A DNA stretch of 64,000 nt from Sciurus carolinensis (GCF_902686445.1 NC_062222.1:136903035-136967034), one strand, 5' to 3'; shown: positions 23,524 through 36,689, counted from the first letter of the stretch. The notes: generated by a model from the letters alone, not told the origin. Numbers and translations are program-made.

Positions 23524-26500
23524 GCGGGCCACTGGCCTGGTTTTGGCTCTGCTCCGAGGGAGGGAGGTTTTTCAGGAGCCAGCGTCTTGGTCCAGGTGAG
23601 TGTGTGGCAAGGGTTAAGTTACAGCGACTGGTCCACTTCCGAGCTTCTCTTCTCACGATAAAGTGCTGGGGGAGCTGGAAGAGCGTGAGCCCACGGCTCA
23701 GCCAACAGCCGTTTCCCCGGGGCTGAGCCCGGGGGGCCCTCCTCTCCCCTCGGATCCCCGCTAGGAGCAGACCCCTGCCTGGCACGGTTGCTGCCAGTGT
23801 GGGCGGGCTGTTTCCCACACTCCTCCTGGTGCCCCCACGGGCAGGCACTGTCCTCGGTAGACCCCCCTTTCCTCAGCACCCTCCCCTCAGGGACCCTGGA
23901 CTGCCAAGCCACCTGACCGTGGGGTGGTCATCTGCCGCTCACCGGGGCTGGAGGGAGTGCGTTCCCTGGTCTTGGCTCCTCGCTCCCTTACCTGGGCCAG
24001 AGGTGGCAAGTGGACAGGGAAGAAGGAACCCAGACAGGGGCAGGGCTGCGAGGAGGCCCGGGTTCCCCGGGGCTGACCCTGCAGCCCCGTGTTGCCCAGG
24101 GCTGAGCACTGGCCCAGCACGCCACGGGGCAGAACCGTCCACGCCCAGGCCACCACCGCTGACCACTGGGCACCCTGGCGGGCGATCCCAGCTCACGGAG
24201 CCTGGGCATCCCTGCTCCCTGATGACCCCACATTGCGGGCTTGGCGTGAGGGTTCGGAGAGGAAACCGGAAGTGAGCTCGTCCAGAGCAGGGCTGTGAGT
24301 GCGCAGTGCGGTGACCGGTGCCTGCAGGGCTCTCGGGACAGCGGCTGAAGTGCACCTAAGTCGGGGAGACATGAGAACCCCGCACTGCTGCGCACCTCAA
24401 GCCCAGCTCGGCGTCACAGCTCGCTGGGGACTGGGTCCTGCCCCGAGCTTGCAGCTTGGTAAGCAGGGGTGGGCTGCTTCCTAGGAGGCCGGGCGACCCT
24501 CCCCCTGAGGACCCTGGGGAGGTGGTGCTCCTCCACTCGGAGGCCTGGAGAACGAGGCAGAGAGCCGGGAACACAGCAGGGGCAGGGAGGGGCGGCCAGC
24601 GGGCTCTGTTGTCCCCGAGAGAGGGAGGAGAGCTCGACCCCAGGGTGGCGCGACGGCACCCTACAGGTATCAAGCCCTCGTGTCTGGAAGCAGAGAATAT
24701 TACCTGCGCTGCCCCTGGTGAGTGCCGTCACTGGTGACGGGTAGAAGGCCAGAGGGACAGAGGCCCAGCTCACTTTCCCACCACACCCCCGTGATGACAC
24801 CCGTCCTTCTTGAGGGCAGAGCCCTGTGGCCTACCACTCTGGAAGGCCCCGCCTCTCAGCACCGTGGCTTGGGGACAAAGTCCCAGCTCAAGCACGGGCA
24901 CATATTCACATGCAGCATTGCCCAACACATCGGATGGGACTCTACAGATGTGACAGCGGATGCCGGGAGGGGCGGGCACTGTGGGTTGTCCTCCTGGGAC
25001 CTGCCTGGAGCAGAGGAGCAGAGACAGGTTGACAGGAAGGCGGGCAGCGTGACCCCTGAGGTGTGACATGGTGCCACTGGCTTTGAAGGAGCACAGGCCA
25101 CTGCCAAGGGACATGGGCGGCCTCCCAGGCTGCAGCAGGCAGTGGACGGGCCTTCCCCTAGAGCCTCCAGGGGCTGGCCCTGCCGCAACTGTCTTGTGGA
25201 TGATTTTAGGCGTCTGGGCTCCAGAACTGTAGGATGATAAGCCGAGGTAGCGTAGCTGTCTCTCCAGCCTCCAGGTCCTGGCGGAGAGGACCGTGTCCTG
25301 CCCATCCTCGGGATGACAAGGACCTGGAGACTCACAGAAGATGCCAGGAAGACACAGCCACAAGGGCACAGGGGTGGGTTGAGTGGGGTGGCGCAGCAGG
25401 CGGGGAGACTCGGCTGGCAAGGAGACGCCTGGAGAGAATGGCTGGACTCTGGGGGTGGAGGGACATGGACCTCTAAGCAGGGGACTAGGAACAGGTACTG
25501 GAGGACCCTCGGGGATACCCTCAAAGTTCAGCGAATATCCTTGGGCTTTAGACCAGTCAGAAACAAAACCACTTGAGGCAGGAAAACATTCAGAAAATGA
25601 CAGAAGTACCCATGTGCTGACCACTGGCCAGGCCTACACTTTTGAATTTCTTTCTTTTCAAAACAGTGGCCCACATTTTGGTGCTCAGCCATGGTTCCTG
25701 GTCCTTTCCATCTCTAGAAGTGCCCGCTGGCCCCAAGTGGACACGTGCCCTGCCGGCGCAGGGTCTGTTTATGGGTGATGCCCCACCTGCCGCCTGATTC
25801 AAGCAAAGGGTGCGCTGCCGACGCCTCTGCCTCTGCCGCGGTCGCTCGCGGTGCTGTGTGGGGTCTGTGGGCGCCGCTCCCGGGGGCTGCCCACTGGGGT
25901 TCTGCTGTGGGAGGCCACAGGGGCTCTGTGCCCCGAGCAGTGACTGCACAGAGGGGCCTCAGGCCGTTCTCATTCCCCACGCCCCACGGTCCCCTGTGGC
26001 TGCGGAACAAGTCACCCCGTTAGCAGCACACACCACCCACTGGCCAGGCCTGGGTCAGCGGGCTTCCGGAATGTTAGGGGGGAGACGGGCACCTCTCTGA
26101 GGGCCTCACAACACTGCCGCAGCCCCTTGCTGTGAGGGGAAGCCGGGCCCCTGCGGTTGGGGGAGAGCTAGCCGAGGCCCGGCCTGGGCCTGTGCGGGGG
26201 CAGGGACCCTGAGGTCACCTTGCTGCCAGTGGGTGCCCCATCGGCCTTGCACTTCCCGACGGCGGACTCCCGCCAGCGACATCGCAACGGAGGAGATGGG
26301 CGGCCAGGCTACGCTTGGATCTGCACAGTGAGCGGTGCTTTGAGGGGGGTGAGCAGGGCTCACAGGGGTCAGCAGGCAGAGGAGCACAAGATCCAGGAGG
26401 CAGGGTCCACGTAAACCCGCCCGGGCAGGAGCAGTGAGGGGTGGCTCCGAGCTGCCTGGTAGGGTGGTGCCAGTCCTGCTGCCAGCGTCGCTGGACCAGG

Positions 26501-28214
26501 CGGGTGTTCTTTATGTTGCCTTGAGCTTCCCAGGTGGCATTTTAAGGGACCTGGTCACCCCAGGGAGGTGGGCGGAGCTGTTAGACAGTGTGCGGTTGGT
26601 CCAAGGCTGGGCCGAGGTTGAGCCCTGGGAGGAGGGCTTAGGTTGTCAAGCGGCCAGTCTGTCCCAGCCCCTGCCGTTCTGGCCTCCCTGGGGCTCCTTG
26701 GCTTCTAGAACCTCCTCCAGGCCTCTGCCTTCATCTCCACAGGGCCTCCTCCCTGCGTGAGTCTGTTCAGGCTCCCCTTCCACGAGGACACCCGTCGTGG
26801 GGGACGAGGGCCCACCCTGCTCCAGTGTGACCTCTGAGCCCAGGCATTTGCCATGACCCGTTTACAGGTTTGCAATCTGGGTTCCCAAGTTGCGTTCTGG
26901 TGGGACGGTAGTTAATGCCACAAATCTGGCCCTTGCATCAGCATGTCCATCCTGCCAGGCTGGGCCTCTGTGGAGACCGGAAGGGGCGTCCTCAGTGCTG
27001 TGCCGAGGCCTCTCAGGGAGCACAGGGAGAAGAGGCATGAGCTGGAGGCCCAGCCCTGGCCGGCAGATCCCTCTGCCCCTGGGGAGGCCCAGCCTCCCTG
27101 ACAAGGAGCTTCTCGTCTGGGAAAACAGAGCCCATGACAGTCACGGCGGTGCCTCCCGCCGGCTGGCCCCGGTTTCCACCCCATACTTCAGAACCCAGGC
27201 AGGGCAGAATGACCCCCTTCCATCCTCTTAGAGTCCTGGCTGGGACGGAGGACAGAGCTGACCCAGGCAGGCCAGCAGGGGAAAGCGAGGAGTTGCTCAC
27301 AGGCTTCCCACGGCCCGGGAGCCCTCCTGAGGAAACAAAGACCTGGAGAAGCGGGCAGAAGCAGCCGCCCAGTGCGGGACCCTCTGCAGGCCGCAGACCG
27401 TGCAGCGGGGACTGGGTGGGGTCCGTGGGCAGCTGGTGGGGAAGCGACCGGAGCCGAGGCAGTGGAGCCAGGCGTTTGCTGTTCTGCGGCCCCGACCTCC
27501 TGGCCCTCGCGGGGAGGGCGCTGCTGGCTCCAGCACGCTGTCTTCCACTGGGACTTCATCTCTGCGTCTAAGAAACAACGAGAGGCCCAAGTGGCCTCTA
27601 TGCCCCCGATGCTTTCAAGTGCCTTTGACTTAGAGAGCAGGACGCCGGGGCAGCCTGTCCCCCTGCGCCTGCAGCCACTTGTGCTGGGCTGGGGGGCATC
27701 GAGCCCGCCCATGAGGAGCCTGGCCAGCAGCTGGGAGGGCAAATTGGGAAGTCCGTGGTTTGCCGGGGTGCAGGGAGCCTGTCCCCAGCACTCTGTTCCT
27801 GAGTGCGGGCTTGATTCCACCCCTCCACCAGCTCTGGGAGCCGGTCAGCTAGCTAGGGAGCAAAGCCGGGCTCCCATAGCAGAGCGCGCTCGCCAGGGTC
27901 CGCCAAGGTGCTTGGGAGAGCGTGGGGCACTTGCCAGGAGGACCGGAAGTAACGGGGTGGCTCCTCTGCACAGGTGGGGAGCCGCCAACCGGTGCCTTCC
28001 GGGCCCTGAGGGGAAGGGCTGGACCCAGAGCTTGGATCCCGTAGGGGCAGGTGGCGGGAGGGACTCCGCCCAGGAGAATCCAGCGTCTTTGCTCATTTAG
28101 AGCCAGTCCTGTCCCATCCTGTTCTCTGGTGCTTCCTGCCTGGGTTTCTCCTGGGGCCGGGGTGCTAGGTCTGAGAGCGCCCTCATCCCTGCTCGCTTCC
28201 CGTGCATCTGCTTT
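23524..28214. other. GC-rich unique intergenic DNA
   Basis: No gene that I can support. Long overlapping frames on both strands (for example 24,770-25,624 minus and 27,372-28,100 plus) are low-complexity, mutually overlapping and lack any recognisable domain. Confidence 0.5.
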
Positions 28215-28300
28215 TTAAATAGGCACTGAGACCTGTTGTGAGACCGCGGACAAGTCCCCGGTCCCTCTCACTGCTCACCTGTGAGGTGGGGAGCCCTGAG
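28215..28300 (+). mobile_element. MIR SINE fragment
   Basis: Diverged MIR core: gcggacaagtccccggtccc followed by tcacctgtgaggtggg. Short and old. Confidence 0.4.
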
Positions 28301-29430
28301 AGCAGCCCTTTAGGTCAAGCTGACGAGCGCCTGGCACAGAGATAGCTCCCAGGAGTGGCGGGCACCCCGGCGACCCGTCAACACCAACGCTCTCAGGAGT
28401 AGAATTCCGCCTCCGGACGCTCTGCTCTCTTCTCTCCTGGGAAGGTGCCACTTGGTACCGCCATGTGGAAAGACAGGTCACTCTTCTACATCCCTGAAGA
28501 AAATGGGGGCAGTATACCACGTCCCTGAAGGCCCCCTTTCCGTTTCCAACTCCCAGCCAATTAGGGGACAGTGAGGATAGGCCTGGACTGAAGCGTCTGA
28601 TGTGCGACATCCTGACGGACCCTGGCTCTCTCGCACGTGGGGATGAGGGCAGGTAGTGTCATCTGGAGAAATCCACTTCCCTCACACACACAGCACAGCC
28701 GCTCCCCGGAGGCCGCTCAGATGAGCAGGCGGAGACACCTGACCTACAGAGCCCCTCCCTGAGCGGGGACGGCGGGGACTGGGGCGCTGTGGAGGGCACG
28801 TGTCACTTGTCAGCCAGCCACCAACACCGTGAGGGAGAGGAGGCGCTGCGTGGAGAAGCCCGGTGGGGACAGGAGCCGTCAGCCTGTGCCTCGGAACTCC
28901 TGGGCAGTCCCTGGCCTCTTGTAAGCTTTCCCTATAAGCCGTATGCCTTGCAAACTGTCCCTGGGCACTTTTCTCTGTCCTTTCTGCAAACTACCTCACT
29001 GTCCTGGGACAAATGGGCTGTGGTCAGAGACCACAGGCCCCGGTGCCTCAGTTCCCTCCGCGGTCCTCCCGCCTCGCGAGCAGCAGGGGTGCCTGCCGCA
29101 GACACTCCCGGCAGCCCTGCCCCTGTGTCCAAGCAGGTGGCGTGAGATGCCATCACCAGGGGAATGTTTGTGCAGGGAAAGGGCGCGGCAGTGCTGTGCC
29201 CACAGGACAGGACTTTCTGCAGTCAGCAACAACGGGAAGGTACGTGGGGACTCAGGGACGAGCCTCCCAGACAGGATACTGAGTGACAGAAGCAGCCCTG
29301 GGTGATGTTCAGAGCAGGCAAAGCTGAGCCCTGTGCGGGTATAAGACTGCACAGCCCAGCAAGGCAGTGGTGACATCAGCGTCCAGGTCCTGGTCACCTT
29401 GGGGGCATGAGAAGACAGGGCATTGTGCAC
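28301..29430. other. Unique intergenic DNA
   Basis: Moderately GC-rich. I see no gene or recognisable repeat. Confidence 0.45.
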
Positions 29431-29434
29431 TGCC

Positions 29435-29820
29435 ATGGTTTAGAGGTGAGGTGTCCCCACAGGGTTCACGTGAGACTGCAAAACGCTTAGAGGTGAAGTG
29501 AGGGTCCTGATAGGGACTGACTGGGTGGCGACTCTAGGTAGGTAGGCTGTGGCTGGAGGAGGGCCATCGAGGGTGAGCCCTGGTGTGTGACTGGTCTGCG
29601 TGAGGGGAGTCTTCCTCTCTGCTTCTTGTGCCATGTTCAGAGCTGCTTTCCTCTGCCACACCCTTCTGCCATGACGTCCTGCCTCACCTTTGGCCCAAAG
29701 CAATGGAGTTGGCCATCTATGGACAGAGACCTTGAAACTGTGAGCCCCCAGATAAACTTTTCCTCCTCTAACTGTTCTTGTCAGGTCTTTTGGTCACAGA
29801 AGTGAAAAAGCTGACCAAAT
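29435..29820 (+). mobile_element. MaLR-like solitary LTR, same family as 23,131-23,523
   Basis: It begins ggtttagaggtgaggtgtcc and shows gggactgactgggtggcgac, gctttcctctgccacaccct, gccatgacgtcctgcctcac, aaactgtgagcccccagata and a terminal ggtcacagaagtgaaaaagc. The resemblance to the 23.1-kb copy extends over the whole length. Solitary, with no internal region. Confidence 0.7.
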
Positions 29821-29936
29821 CCGCCTTTCAGGGGCCCACGGTGTTGTTTCTCGCCTTGGGTGGCGGCCACTTGGGTTGCACCTGGGTACATGTTCTGAGA
29901 TCATGGGAGGCAGGGCCTTCCTGCTTCATGCACTGG

Positions 29937-29979
29937 CTGTGCGTGAACTATGTTGCACTGTGGGTTCAACTGTGTCCCC
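29937..29979. repeat. 43-bp direct repeat, copy 1 (copy 2 at 30,543-30,585)
   Basis: Starting ctgtgcgtgaactatgttgc, this segment spans the 5' edge of the MLT1-like LTR. It recurs 606 bp downstream with a single mismatch (t versus g at the 25th base). Confidence 0.95.
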
Positions 29980-30310
29980 TTAGCCTGCAGATTCGTGTGT
30001 CTAAGTCCTGAACTTAGAATGTAGCCTCATTTGCAGAGTGGATCTTTAAAGGGGTCATTAAGGTAAAGCGAGGTCATTAGAATGTCCCTAATAGCTACTG
30101 GTGTCCTTATAAAAAGGGGGACTCTGGACATAGGGACACACTTGGGAGAGTATGAAATGAAGGCAGAGAGCTACAAGCCAAGGAACAGCAGAGGCCAGGG
30201 AGCAGCTGGGGACAGATTCTCCTGTAGCCCCAGAAGGAACTAGCCCTGTTGGCACCTGGCTCTTGACTTCTGGCCTTCTGGCCAGCCAGACTTTGTTAGA
30301 GCGACCTTCG
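29951..30310 (+). mobile_element. MLT1-type (MaLR) solitary LTR
   Basis: Recognised by gtgggttcaactgtgtcccc at the start, ttaaaggggtcattaaggta, gaggtcattagaatgtccct, actggtgtccttataaaaag and, towards the end, ctcttgacttctggccttct. This matches the order of MLT1 LTRs. No internal retroviral sequence. Confidence 0.75.
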
Positions 30311-30542
30311 GAAACTACTACGTACTGCTTAGTAGTTGAAAAGCTTTTTGAAAAACCCTTGTATTCGGGTCTTCAGCCCAAGTGCTTGTGATTCATATCA
30401 GAGTAGAGAACAGAGCCCAGGCCCCCAGCTAGAATACCTGGGGCATCCTCTTGACCCCCTCTTTTGGCCTGGGAGTCTCTGAGAAGCACTGTTGTTTCCC
30501 ATGAAAGGACCACTGGGCCACCCAGTCACCTTGAATTCTGGC

Positions 30543-30585
30543 CTGTGCGTGAACTATGTTGCACTGGGGGTTCAACTGTGTCCCC
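30543..30585. repeat. 43-bp direct repeat, copy 2
   Basis: One mismatch to 29,937-29,979. It contains both the LTR edge and its left flank but is not followed by more LTR sequence. Confidence 0.95.
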
Positions 30586-30909
30586 AGGCAGGCTCTGCCT
30601 GCCTGGCCCCAGCTGTGTCTGGGCCTGGCAGACGCTGCTCCTTGTGAGGGCCTTTCCTGGCACTGTGGGAACAAGATCTCTAGGTCCACAGGGAGCCCCT
30701 CGGGCCCTTAACAGGGGATATGGCGACACCATGTGGTACCCATCTGTGAATGTGGGCTGGGGCTGGAGGGGCATTGCTGGCTCAGCCAGGGCATCCCTTG
30801 GCCCAGCATGGGGACAAGGATTGGCCTGCAGCCTCTGAAGGGGGACAGCCCTGGCCTCACTCCCGGATCACCACTTACTGGCTGTGTTCCTTTTGGCCAG
30901 TTCCTTTGG

Positions 30910-31205
30910 CGTTGTCTCCTGTGGCTCCGTGACAAAGTACTGGACTGAGTGGCTTCAACAGAATTGCTTTTGCCACGGCCTGGGAAGCTAGAAGCCCCAA
31001 ATCAAGACATCACGGGGTTGGTTCCCTCTGAGGGTGGCAGGGTAGGGATGTGGCCCAGGCCTCTCTCTGTGGCTTGCAGATTGTCTTCTGTGCACATCTG
31101 TGTCCAGATCTCTTCTTAGGACCCCAGGCAGATTGGATTAGGGCTGCCTTAATGACCCGTCTTACCCTAGTCACTGCTGGGAAGACCTTGCTTACCCACA
31201 GTGAC
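30910..31205 (-). mobile_element. MaLR (MLT1-like) LTR fragment, reversed
   Basis: The plus strand reads gacaaagtactggactgagt, ggcttcaacagaattgct and later gccttaatgacccgtcttac. This is the reverse of the terminal MLT1 region. Diverged, approximate borders. Confidence 0.5.
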
Positions 31206-32504
31206 CTTCTGAGGTAGTGGTGGTTGGGACTTCAAGGTGTAGCCCTCGTGCGTCTTGTGTCAAGTGACGGTAAAGAAGTTTCCACCTCCCATGTGCTGTG
31301 CCAAGCACAGTGCTTGGGCCCCTGAGCACCGGGAGGGCCCAGCCCAGCCTGAGGCTGCCACCCTGTCCAGAGGCAAGCGCTTCCCCCTCAGCCTGCAACC
31401 CAGAAGGCAGAACTCCCCGCGGACTCACCAGGCTGTTGGCTTCTGACTTCCACCAAAAGAAGCCCCAGCAGGGGTGGAGGGTGGGGCGAGACAGGCCAGC
31501 GTGGCTTCCTCCTTCGCTGCCTGCTGATTAGCTTCTGGAGGCACCTGGGCTCCTCCTTGGCCACAGCTCCTGCCTGGGGCCCCTCAGGTGGCTGCAGAGT
31601 TTGCTCCTTCTGCTCCGCCCCCTGGGGCCCAGGCCTTTGCCTGCTATTGACCTGGAGGGTGCCTCCCGCCCTGAGGCTCCTGGCAGTTGCCAGTTCTGTG
31701 AGCATCCTGGCCGGTTCCACCCAGGGGGTCTTGGGATGAACGCCAAGGCCAGATCCAGCTTGCTGGAGCCCCGTTTCCTGTGGCGAAGCAAATGCTCTGT
31801 GCTACCCGGTCTGTCTCCCCACCACGCTTGTCTGTATTGCCAGTGTTATGTGCACGGGAGGGACACAGGTGCCAGAGGGCAAGAAAGCCGGTCACTGTGG
31901 GGAGGTGCGGAATGGGCTCAGCGCCCACATTGATGTGGGGTTGGGTGGAGTTGGGGTGCACTGTGGGCGTCAGCCTGGAGAAGACGCTTCCTGGAGAGAA
32001 GAAGGAAGAGCTGGCAGCTGGAGGCACAGGGCACGGGATGGCCCACCCATCCGCCTGCACAGCTGCCAGCACACAGCTCATCTCCAGGGCAATGGGCCAA
32101 GCCCCTCTCAGCCTCAGACCCTGCCACGACTCCCCACACCCGCAGAGTAGGATCCAAAGCCCGTAGGAGTCCCCAGCCTCGTGCCACTGAGCAGCTTCCT
32201 GCCAGCAAGGGCCCCTCCCGAGGGGCACAGTTCCTTAGGCCTCTTCCCGTTTCACGCCTCTGTGCCTTTGCCCACGCAGCCTGGGAGGCTGTCACTTGCA
32301 ATTTAACTGATGTCAACTGCCAAGGACTTGCAGAAAGAAAGGCCCGCTCACTGGAGAGCGAGGGCCGTGCCTGCAGGGAAGGGACTGGTCCTGGGGCCTG
32401 AGCTCCAGGGGACAACAGCCGAGCTCTTTCTGGCTGCACTGCCCTCCTGCTCCCCACCATCCAGCGCCTTCTTGGTGGTCCAGACGCTGGGGAGGAGCCT
32501 CTTG
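31206..32504. other. GC-rich unique intergenic DNA
   Basis: No gene or named repeat seen. Confidence 0.45.
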
Positions 32505-32640
32505 CTTTGGAGTCTGGCGAACACAGGATTCAATCCCAGCTCTGCCACTTGCTGGCAATGGGACCCTGAGCAGGTCCCTCTCAGAGTCGGGTTCTTTACT
32601 TCTATGACATAAAACCAAAGGAGGGGCCCAGTGCAAGGAG
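32505..32640 (+). mobile_element. MIR SINE
   Basis: A good MIR match: ggattcaatcccagctctgc, cacttgctggcaatgggacc and ctgagcaggtccctctcaga, in consensus order. Confidence 0.75.
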
Positions 32641-35600
32641 GCTGCGTGTGGTAAGTGCATACAACTATATTGATGAACAGTCCTGGCTGTGATTTTTGGC
32701 TGGTGTTCAGGGCTAGAGCTCGACACCCATGCCTGTCTGGGGTCAGCTTTCCGGGGGAGGTAGGATCCTTGCACTGCAGGCTGGCTGTGAACTAAAGACA
32801 ACTACAGGGTCGTCAGAGGCCCTGGACTTTGGAGATGGTCTGCTCCCATCAGCTCCCAGAACCTGTGGTGACACTGAGCTTACAGGTGGCCACCAGCACA
32901 CCCCACGCTGAACCCAGTCCCACGCGCATCTGTCAAGCTCTTCTGTGTGGTCCCGAAGGGGTAACTGCCGGGCTCTGCCCTGGAGCCGCCTATGGTCAAG
33001 GGGGAGATGAGTGTGCAAACAGGCAGCAGCAGCACCCAGTGATGGACTCTCGGGGCTGGGGGCCACGGGGCGCACCACCCACAGGCGTGGGTGCCAGCAC
33101 AGGGTTCCTCGTGGCTGGCTGTTGAGTGAGCGTCAGTTTTAGAAAATGAGCAGGAAGGAGTTGACCAGGCCAAGGGGGAGTGGACCTGAGCTCAGCAATC
33201 GCCCAGGAGCCAGTGCCAGGCCTGGGGGCAGTTGGGAGGAGTGGAGGGAGCCACAGGCAGTTTGGTGTTGGACGAGTCACCCAGGACTTCCAGGTGGGCA
33301 GTCCAGAAGGGGCGAGACTCCCCGTGGAGAGGAGGCCTCCCGAGGCTGCCCCTGGCGAGGGCGGGGCTGAACCTGGAAGCCACATCTCCAGGCGTCTGCG
33401 CAGCGGGTCTCAGAGGAAGCAGGGCACCGTCTCCCTCCCTGGTGAGAGGGAGGAGCAAGCTCTTCGGCACCTCCCCTGACAGGAGCACGTTCCCACCTTA
33501 GGACACCCCCACTCCTGACCTCCTCTAACCCGTGTCCTTCCCAGGGGCCCCACCTCCAAATACCATCGTATTGGAGCTTCAGCATAAGAATCTGCGGGGA
33601 CACGAACCTTCCGTCCAAAGCAGAGCGAGGACCCAGCTTCTGGCCATTCGCCTCAGCCTCCAGTGCCGACGTCCACATTTGTGAGCATTTGGAATGTGCC
33701 GATTTCACTGAATGTGATCAGCCACTAGGCTTGAGCCCACAGCCCTCTGCCGCCCCTGTCATGCCTACGTGCAGCCTGGATGAGGGGAATTGCACACCAC
33801 AAAGACCTGTGCTTTGGAGAGGATAAAACGCCCTCTAAATGCACATTATTGTTATTTTTATTACAGGCATCAGAGCAAAGCTGGCCGTTCAAAAGAGCTA
33901 ATTTAGTTAGATCAGGAGTAAGTGCTACTTGAGTTGAAAACTCATTCTCCTTTGTGACATTTTCTTTGGGGTATAAATCAAGAGAAGGGCTTTTAAAATA
34001 TTTTTAGTACAAATGCATTTCAATCATATGGTCGGTCACTTCTTAGCACAGTTATTGAACGGGGATCTCCATGTGATTACCGCAACTGACTTGCCATGAC
34101 AGCTTGGCAACCCTTTCTTCCATTCAAACCACACTGGATTTCTCCAGGCTGAAGCGGTTGCGGGAACGCTGCCTACGCCTTTGCATGGAAAACCGGAGCT
34201 CCTGCGGGGGCGAGGGCTCAGTGGCAGGCCTGCTCCGTGGGAACTGGAAGTCACACTTGAAGTTTCAGGGTCTCTCTCCTCTCTCCTTGAGTCCCTTCCC
34301 ACGGGGCTCCTCAGGTTATCCATGAGGCCGGAAAGCCCCGCAGCCAGCACGCAGCCCCCACCCCGCCTCCTACTGCAGGCACACGTGTCCGGAGGCGGCA
34401 CACCTCTGACCAGGACCCCACCAGAGGCTGCTGGCATTCCTATGCCCGTGGCAGACACCACTGATTGCTCTGGCATGGTTTCCCGCTCAGCTGTGATCTC
34501 GAACAGGAACTTGTGGTAGACATTCCCAGCGGATTAGATCAGCATGTGGTGAAAGCCTTTAGCCATCCCAGGCCCCAACGTGGTGGGGGTGAAGGGGAGG
34601 AGGTGAGGATGAAATGGTGGAGGTAATCTGTCGTGTGTTTAAAAAAACCTGTGCTAAAAGACATGGAGGTAAAACTGGCTGTCCCGACCTTTGTAAGTGC
34701 CCAGTTCCGACCTGGCCTGTGCCCAGCTCCTAGCGTGGCACACACACACTGCTGTGCCGCCGTCACCACCGTTCACCCCGGAACTCCCCCATCCTGTGGA
34801 GCTGCAGCTCTGTGACAGCGGTTGCCCTGGTCCTTCCCTGCCTCAGCCACCACTCTGCTCTGTGTCCATGACGGTGGCTCCTCCAGCTTCTGCATGCCGG
34901 AGGCATCCCGGAGCACTCGTCCTGTGGTGGCCGGTTGTCTCCCTGAGCATGGCATCCTCGAGACCCATCTGTCATCACACGTGCCGGGGTTTCTTTCCTT
35001 CTAAGGTTGACGTCCCCTAACACATGTTGGAGACACTAGCTGCTGGCTGTTGGTCCACTGTGGCCTTAGGACGATTTTACCCCACGAAGCCGCTCTCATC
35101 TCATTTAGTCCCACCACAGCCCCTCTGAGGGGACGTGGGAACCAGGAGAAGCTGGTTTTGAGCTTGAGGATAGTCAGGCACCTGGAAATGCAGGATTCTG
35201 GCTCTGCCAAGTCCTTCTCTTCTAGGGATCCTGAAGGATGAGCTGAGAATCCCCAAAGAACAAGCTAAATATGGCGAAGCCCTCGAATGTACCTGAGAAA
35301 CAAGTCTCCCTTATGCTTGTGCTGATCAGCCATCTCCAGAAAAGCACAACCAGTGAGTATCTCTTTCTAGAATCAGGTTCATTAAGAGGCATCTGCCTGC
35401 GTGGTCATGGAGACTGAGTGGTCCCTTGATCTGCCTGCTGTAAGCTGGAGATTCAGAAAAGAATCAGTGTTGTAGTTTGAAACCCTGAGACCAGAGAACT
35501 GATGATATAGATGATAGCTTAGGTCTGCAGGCCTGGGAACCAGGAGCATCCAGGGTAGGAAAAGATGGATATCTTAGCTCAAGAAATCAACAGGGATAAA

Positions 35601-35984
35601 ATTCAACCTTCCTCCTCCTAATTGCTCTATCCAAGCCCCCTGTGGATGGGATGATGGCCACCTACCTTGGGGAGGGCCACTGCCCTACTGACTGCTGTCA
35701 TTCAAATGTGGCGCCATCCAGGTGCCCCCTCAGGGATGTCACCCACCATCTGGGTACCCCTTAGCCCACCTGCCTTGCACAGAACTCACCATCACCATGG
35801 TGCTGTAAGTGACATGTTGCACTACTCCCGAATCTTGTTGGAAAAGTTGCCCCAGAAAACCCTGTACCCTGAGTCTGCACTTGTACTTGGCTGGTCTTAA
35901 AAAACAGCACTTTATTCCAATTATATGTGAAGTGTTGTTATGTATCAGGTGAAACTAATTTATGTTCATAATTAGTTCCATTTG
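32641..35984. other. Unique intergenic DNA with a possible MaLR fragment near 33,490-33,600
   Basis: The 33,490-33,600 piece (acctcctctaacccgtgtcc, then ccccacctccaaataccatc) looks like a reversed MaLR LTR fragment. An AT-rich interval at about 33,830-34,120 stands out from the GC-rich surroundings. I see no open frame with coding character. Confidence 0.4.
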
Positions 35985-36195
35985 TTTATTTTTATTTTTG
36001 GTTCTGGGGATCGAACCCAGGGACACTTTACTACTGAGCTAAGTCCCCAACCCTTTTTATTTTTTAATTTGAGAGAAGTTCTGTGTTGCTTAGGACCTTG
36101 CTAAATTGCTGAGGCTGGCGTTGAACTTGTGATCCTCCTGCCTCAGCCTCTGGAGTTGCTGGGATTACAGACTGTACCACTGCACCCAGATGGTT
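35985..36195 (-). mobile_element. B1+ID dimer SINE, reversed
   Basis: On the plus strand a T-rich stretch precedes the reversed ID half (ggttctggggatcgaaccca, then ctactgagctaagtccccaa). A T-rich linker follows, then the reversed B1 half (gatcctcctgcctcagcctc, gttgctgggattacagactg). Same composite type as at 3.2 and 38.7 kb. Confidence 0.92.
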
Positions 36196-36689
36196 GATTG
36201 AAATAAAATCCACACGCTGGAAAGGGCACCTTCCAGGAGGTGAAGCTCTGAGATTCTCACAGTGAACACACCTGTGTTCTGCCTCCAGCTTCAGGAGGCC
36301 CCTCTGTCCTCTTGAACTGAAAGCCCGGCGCACCATCTCCTGGTATTTACCACGGCATTTTGATTTCCACTCCATGTGGATTCCTTCCAAGTGGCCTTTC
36401 TCCTGGCAGTGGTTTTGCTTTGATGACAAGAGTCTCTGTAAGAGCTGCAGAGAGCTTGCTATGAAGAGCGAGCAGCAGAAGTAGACAGGCGGGGGCCCCC
36501 GGGTCACTGGTCCGATATCCGATTTTCTAGAAAAGATAAAATCATCCATCAGACTTGTCTGGCTGTCTCAGAGAAGGAGCTCCAGCTGAAGACTCCAAGG
36601 AACAGTGGGATCTGGGGTCACACACACATCGGGTGCCCTGGATGGAAGCCTACGGGGCCAGCCCCAATGGGGACTGAGATGCAGATATG

